This document shows, piece by piece, positions 6,501 to 7,292 of a stretch of DNA of 7,292 bases (the stretch's first letter is position 1; each line of letters begins with the position of its first letter). Below the pieces are notes generated by a model that saw only the letters and a program-made list of their open reading frames with translations, was not told where the DNA came from and did no database searches. The position numbers and the translations under genes were made by a program. The stretch comes from Bacteroidota bacterium. Its GTDB lineage: Bacteria; Bacteroidota; Bacteroidia; Chitinophagales; Chitinophagaceae. The stretch covers positions 1 through 7,292 of the forward strand of contig CANHUW010000080.1 in the NCBI GenBank assembly GCA_947463975.1, given 5' to 3'.

Positions 6501-6551
6501 ATGAACTTAAACAATCATATCTACCACCATCATTTGCTCTCCAAAAGGTAA
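6501..6551 (+). CDS. hisL: Histidine operon leader peptide (attenuator peptide)
   Basis: A 16-codon frame encoding MNLNNHIYHHHLLSKR, ending TAA at 6549-6551. Four of six consecutive codons (6516-6533) are His: CAT, then Ile and Tyr, then CAC-CAT-CAT. It lies 83 bases before hisG and just ahead of an intrinsic terminator, which is the layout of enteric hisL (also 16 residues, with seven His in a row). The start is unambiguous: an in-frame stop lies four codons upstream and this is the only ATG in between. Its role would be to read charged His-tRNA supply. A ribosome stalls on the His codons when histidine is short and runs to the stop codon when it is plentiful. The peptide itself probably has no function after synthesis. 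There is no Shine-Dalgarno, so initiation would depend on the A/U-rich or nearly leaderless 5' end. Confidence 0.85.
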   Translation: MNLNNHIYHHHLLSKR

Positions 6552-6598
6552 GCTGGGATGTAGGTATGTATATACTATATTTAACCAAAGGGCTTACT
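6517..6598 (+). promoter_or_regulatory. His attenuator: alternative (antiterminator) RNA structure
   Basis: Pairings found by hand. Antiterminator: GGTAAGCT (6547-6554) pairs with GGCTTACT (6591-6598) in eight base pairs, six Watson-Crick and two G-U. This uses up most of the 5' arm of the terminator. Inside its loop a small hairpin, GGTAT (6563-6567) with ATACT (6572-6576), shortens the loop. The antiterminator arm contains the leader stop codon, so a ribosome finishing the peptide covers it and lets the terminator form, while one stalled at 6516-6533 leaves it free. A competing helix pairs TACC and CATC within the His codons (6522-6525, 6528-6531) with GGTA and GATG (6563-6566, 6557-6560). 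That helix encloses the antiterminator arm and could sequester it when no ribosome is present. No energies were computed. Confidence 0.65.
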
Positions 6599-6620
6599 AA
6601 CTAGTAAGCCCTTTTAATTT
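6587..6620 (+). terminator. Intrinsic terminator (attenuator) upstream of hisG
   Basis: AAAGGGCTTACT (6587-6598) and AGTAAGCCCTTT (6603-6614) form a perfect 12-bp stem closed by the tetraloop AACT, followed by a U-rich run (TTTTAATTT, 6612-6620) that overlaps the stem end. It lies 35 bases past the leader stop codon and 14 bases before the hisG ATG. It cannot serve the upstream GH16 gene, which is transcribed away from it, so its only sensible role is conditional termination of the his transcript. Confidence 0.88.
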
Positions 6621-6633
6621 ATAACTAAGCAAC

Positions 6634-7292
6634 ATGAAATTAAAATTAGCCATTCAAAAATCCGGAAGATTGCAAGAAGACTCTATGAGACTTCTTAAAG
6701 AGTGTGGAATTGATATTGGGGCTGGTGTAAATAAACTAAAAGCCGAAGCAAATAATTTCCCTATTGAGTTATTTTTTTTAAGAGATGATGATATTCCTCA
6801 ATATGTGGAAGACGGGGTTGCTGACATTGGATTTGTGGGAGAGAATGTGGTTTTTGAGAAAAATAAAAAAGTAGCTATTGCCTATTCATTAGGTTTTGGG
6901 AAATGCAGATTGAGTTTTGCAGTAAGAAAAGATGAACAATATACTGGTCCCCAATTTTTAGAAGGGAAGAAAATAGCCACCAGCTATCCAGTTATTGTAC
7001 AGGACTATTTGGATAGAAATAATGTCAAAGCGGAGATACATGAAATTAGTGGAAGTGTCGAAATTGCGCCAGGTATAGGGCTGGCAGACGTGGTTTGTGA
7101 TTTAGTAAGTAGCGGCTCTACCTTATTTATGAATGGGTTAAAAGAAACGGAAACTATTTTACAATCTCAAGCAGTTTTAATTAAAAGAAAATCGCTGAGT
7201 GCTGAGGCAAACTTAATATTAGAAAGTTTATTGTTTAGAATTGAATCAGTAAAAAAGGCTAAGAAAAATAAATATGTTTTATTGAATGCCCC
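6634..7292 (+). CDS. hisG: ATP phosphoribosyltransferase HisG, long form (3' end beyond window)
   Basis: First enzyme of histidine biosynthesis. It condenses ATP and PRPP to phosphoribosyl-ATP in the cytoplasm and is the usual target of histidine feedback inhibition. 219 complete codons are visible. MKLKLAIQKSGRLQEDSMRL (1-20) is the standard N-terminus and fixes the ATG. DGVADIGFVGENVV (60-73) is a conserved substrate-binding stretch. EISGSVEIAPGIGLADVVCDLVSSGSTL (137-164) is the PRPP-binding signature, matching the SGSVEVAP...ADAICDLVSTG pattern. The frame runs past the end of short-form HisG (roughly 200-215 residues) without a stop, indicating the long form with a C-terminal regulatory domain and no need for HisZ. 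It follows the attenuator at 14 bases and is probably the first gene of a his operon continuing to the right. There is no Shine-Dalgarno before the ATG. Confidence 0.97.
   Translation, partial: MKLKLAIQKSGRLQEDSMRLLKECGIDIGAGVNKLKAEANNFPIELFFLRDDDIPQYVEDGVADIGFVGENVVFEKNKKVAIAYSLGFGKCRLSFAVRKDEQYTGPQFLEGKKIATSYPVIVQDYLDRNNVKAEIHEISGSVEIAPGIGLADVVCDLVSSGSTLFMNGLKETETILQSQAVLIKRKSLSAEANLILESLLFRIESVKKAKKNKYVLLNA

Noticed and set aside
6401..6604. A 67-codon plus-strand open frame between the GH16 gene and hisG.
   Set aside because: It runs through the promoter, leader peptide and terminator in another frame, has no recognisable domain, and ends inside the terminator stem. The His-rich 16-codon frame explains the region better.

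Overview
The window looks like ordinary chromosome from an AT-rich member of the Bacteroidota, probably Chitinophagaceae-like. The signs are the absence of Shine-Dalgarno sequences before any start codon, two good matches to the Bacteroidota -7 promoter element TAnnTTTG, and the protein types present (long-form HisG, MgtE with CBS domains, a GH16_3 laminarinase-like enzyme, an exported YbhE-type lactonase). The phylum call is an inference. The finer placement is a guess.

Layout, left to right. The last 25 codons of an unidentified plus-strand gene end at base 80, directly against the stop codon of glmS (minus, 81-1919). glmS encodes glucosamine-6-phosphate synthase, the entry step to UDP-GlcNAc and cell-wall synthesis. 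A 62-bp divergent gap holds an 18-bp palindrome and a candidate glmS promoter, and separates glmS from a RimJ-type GNAT acetyltransferase (plus, 1982-2602). The acetyltransferase runs 21 bp into the 3' end of the Mg2+ channel gene mgtE (minus, 2582-3985). A very short divergent gap leads to a small stand-alone SET-domain protein (plus, about 4031-4417). Its stop codon interlocks with that of a two-gene minus-strand unit, a secreted GH16 beta-glucanase (5531-6394) followed by an exported lactonase-family beta-propeller (4414-5526).

The most interesting part is 6462-6633, in front of hisG (plus, 6634 to the window edge, incomplete). It holds a complete and apparently unannotated histidine attenuator. 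There is a Bacteroidota-type promoter, then a 16-codon leader peptide (MNLNNHIYHHHLLSKR) with four His codons in a six-codon stretch. An antiterminator arm overlaps the leader stop codon, and a perfect 12-bp terminator hairpin with a U-rich tail ends 14 bases before the hisG start. Hand pairing gives the classical logic. A ribosome stalled on His codons leaves the antiterminator arm free, and a ribosome at the stop codon covers it, so the terminator forms. The promoter lies so close to the leader ATG that the leader mRNA may be nearly leaderless.

Apart from the GH16/lactonase pair, neighbouring genes mostly alternate strand and belong to unrelated pathways. All three convergent junctions have zero or negative spacing and no visible intrinsic terminator. 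No tRNA, rRNA, insertion sequence, phage gene or CRISPR array is visible, and no gene-free stretch exceeds 300 bases.
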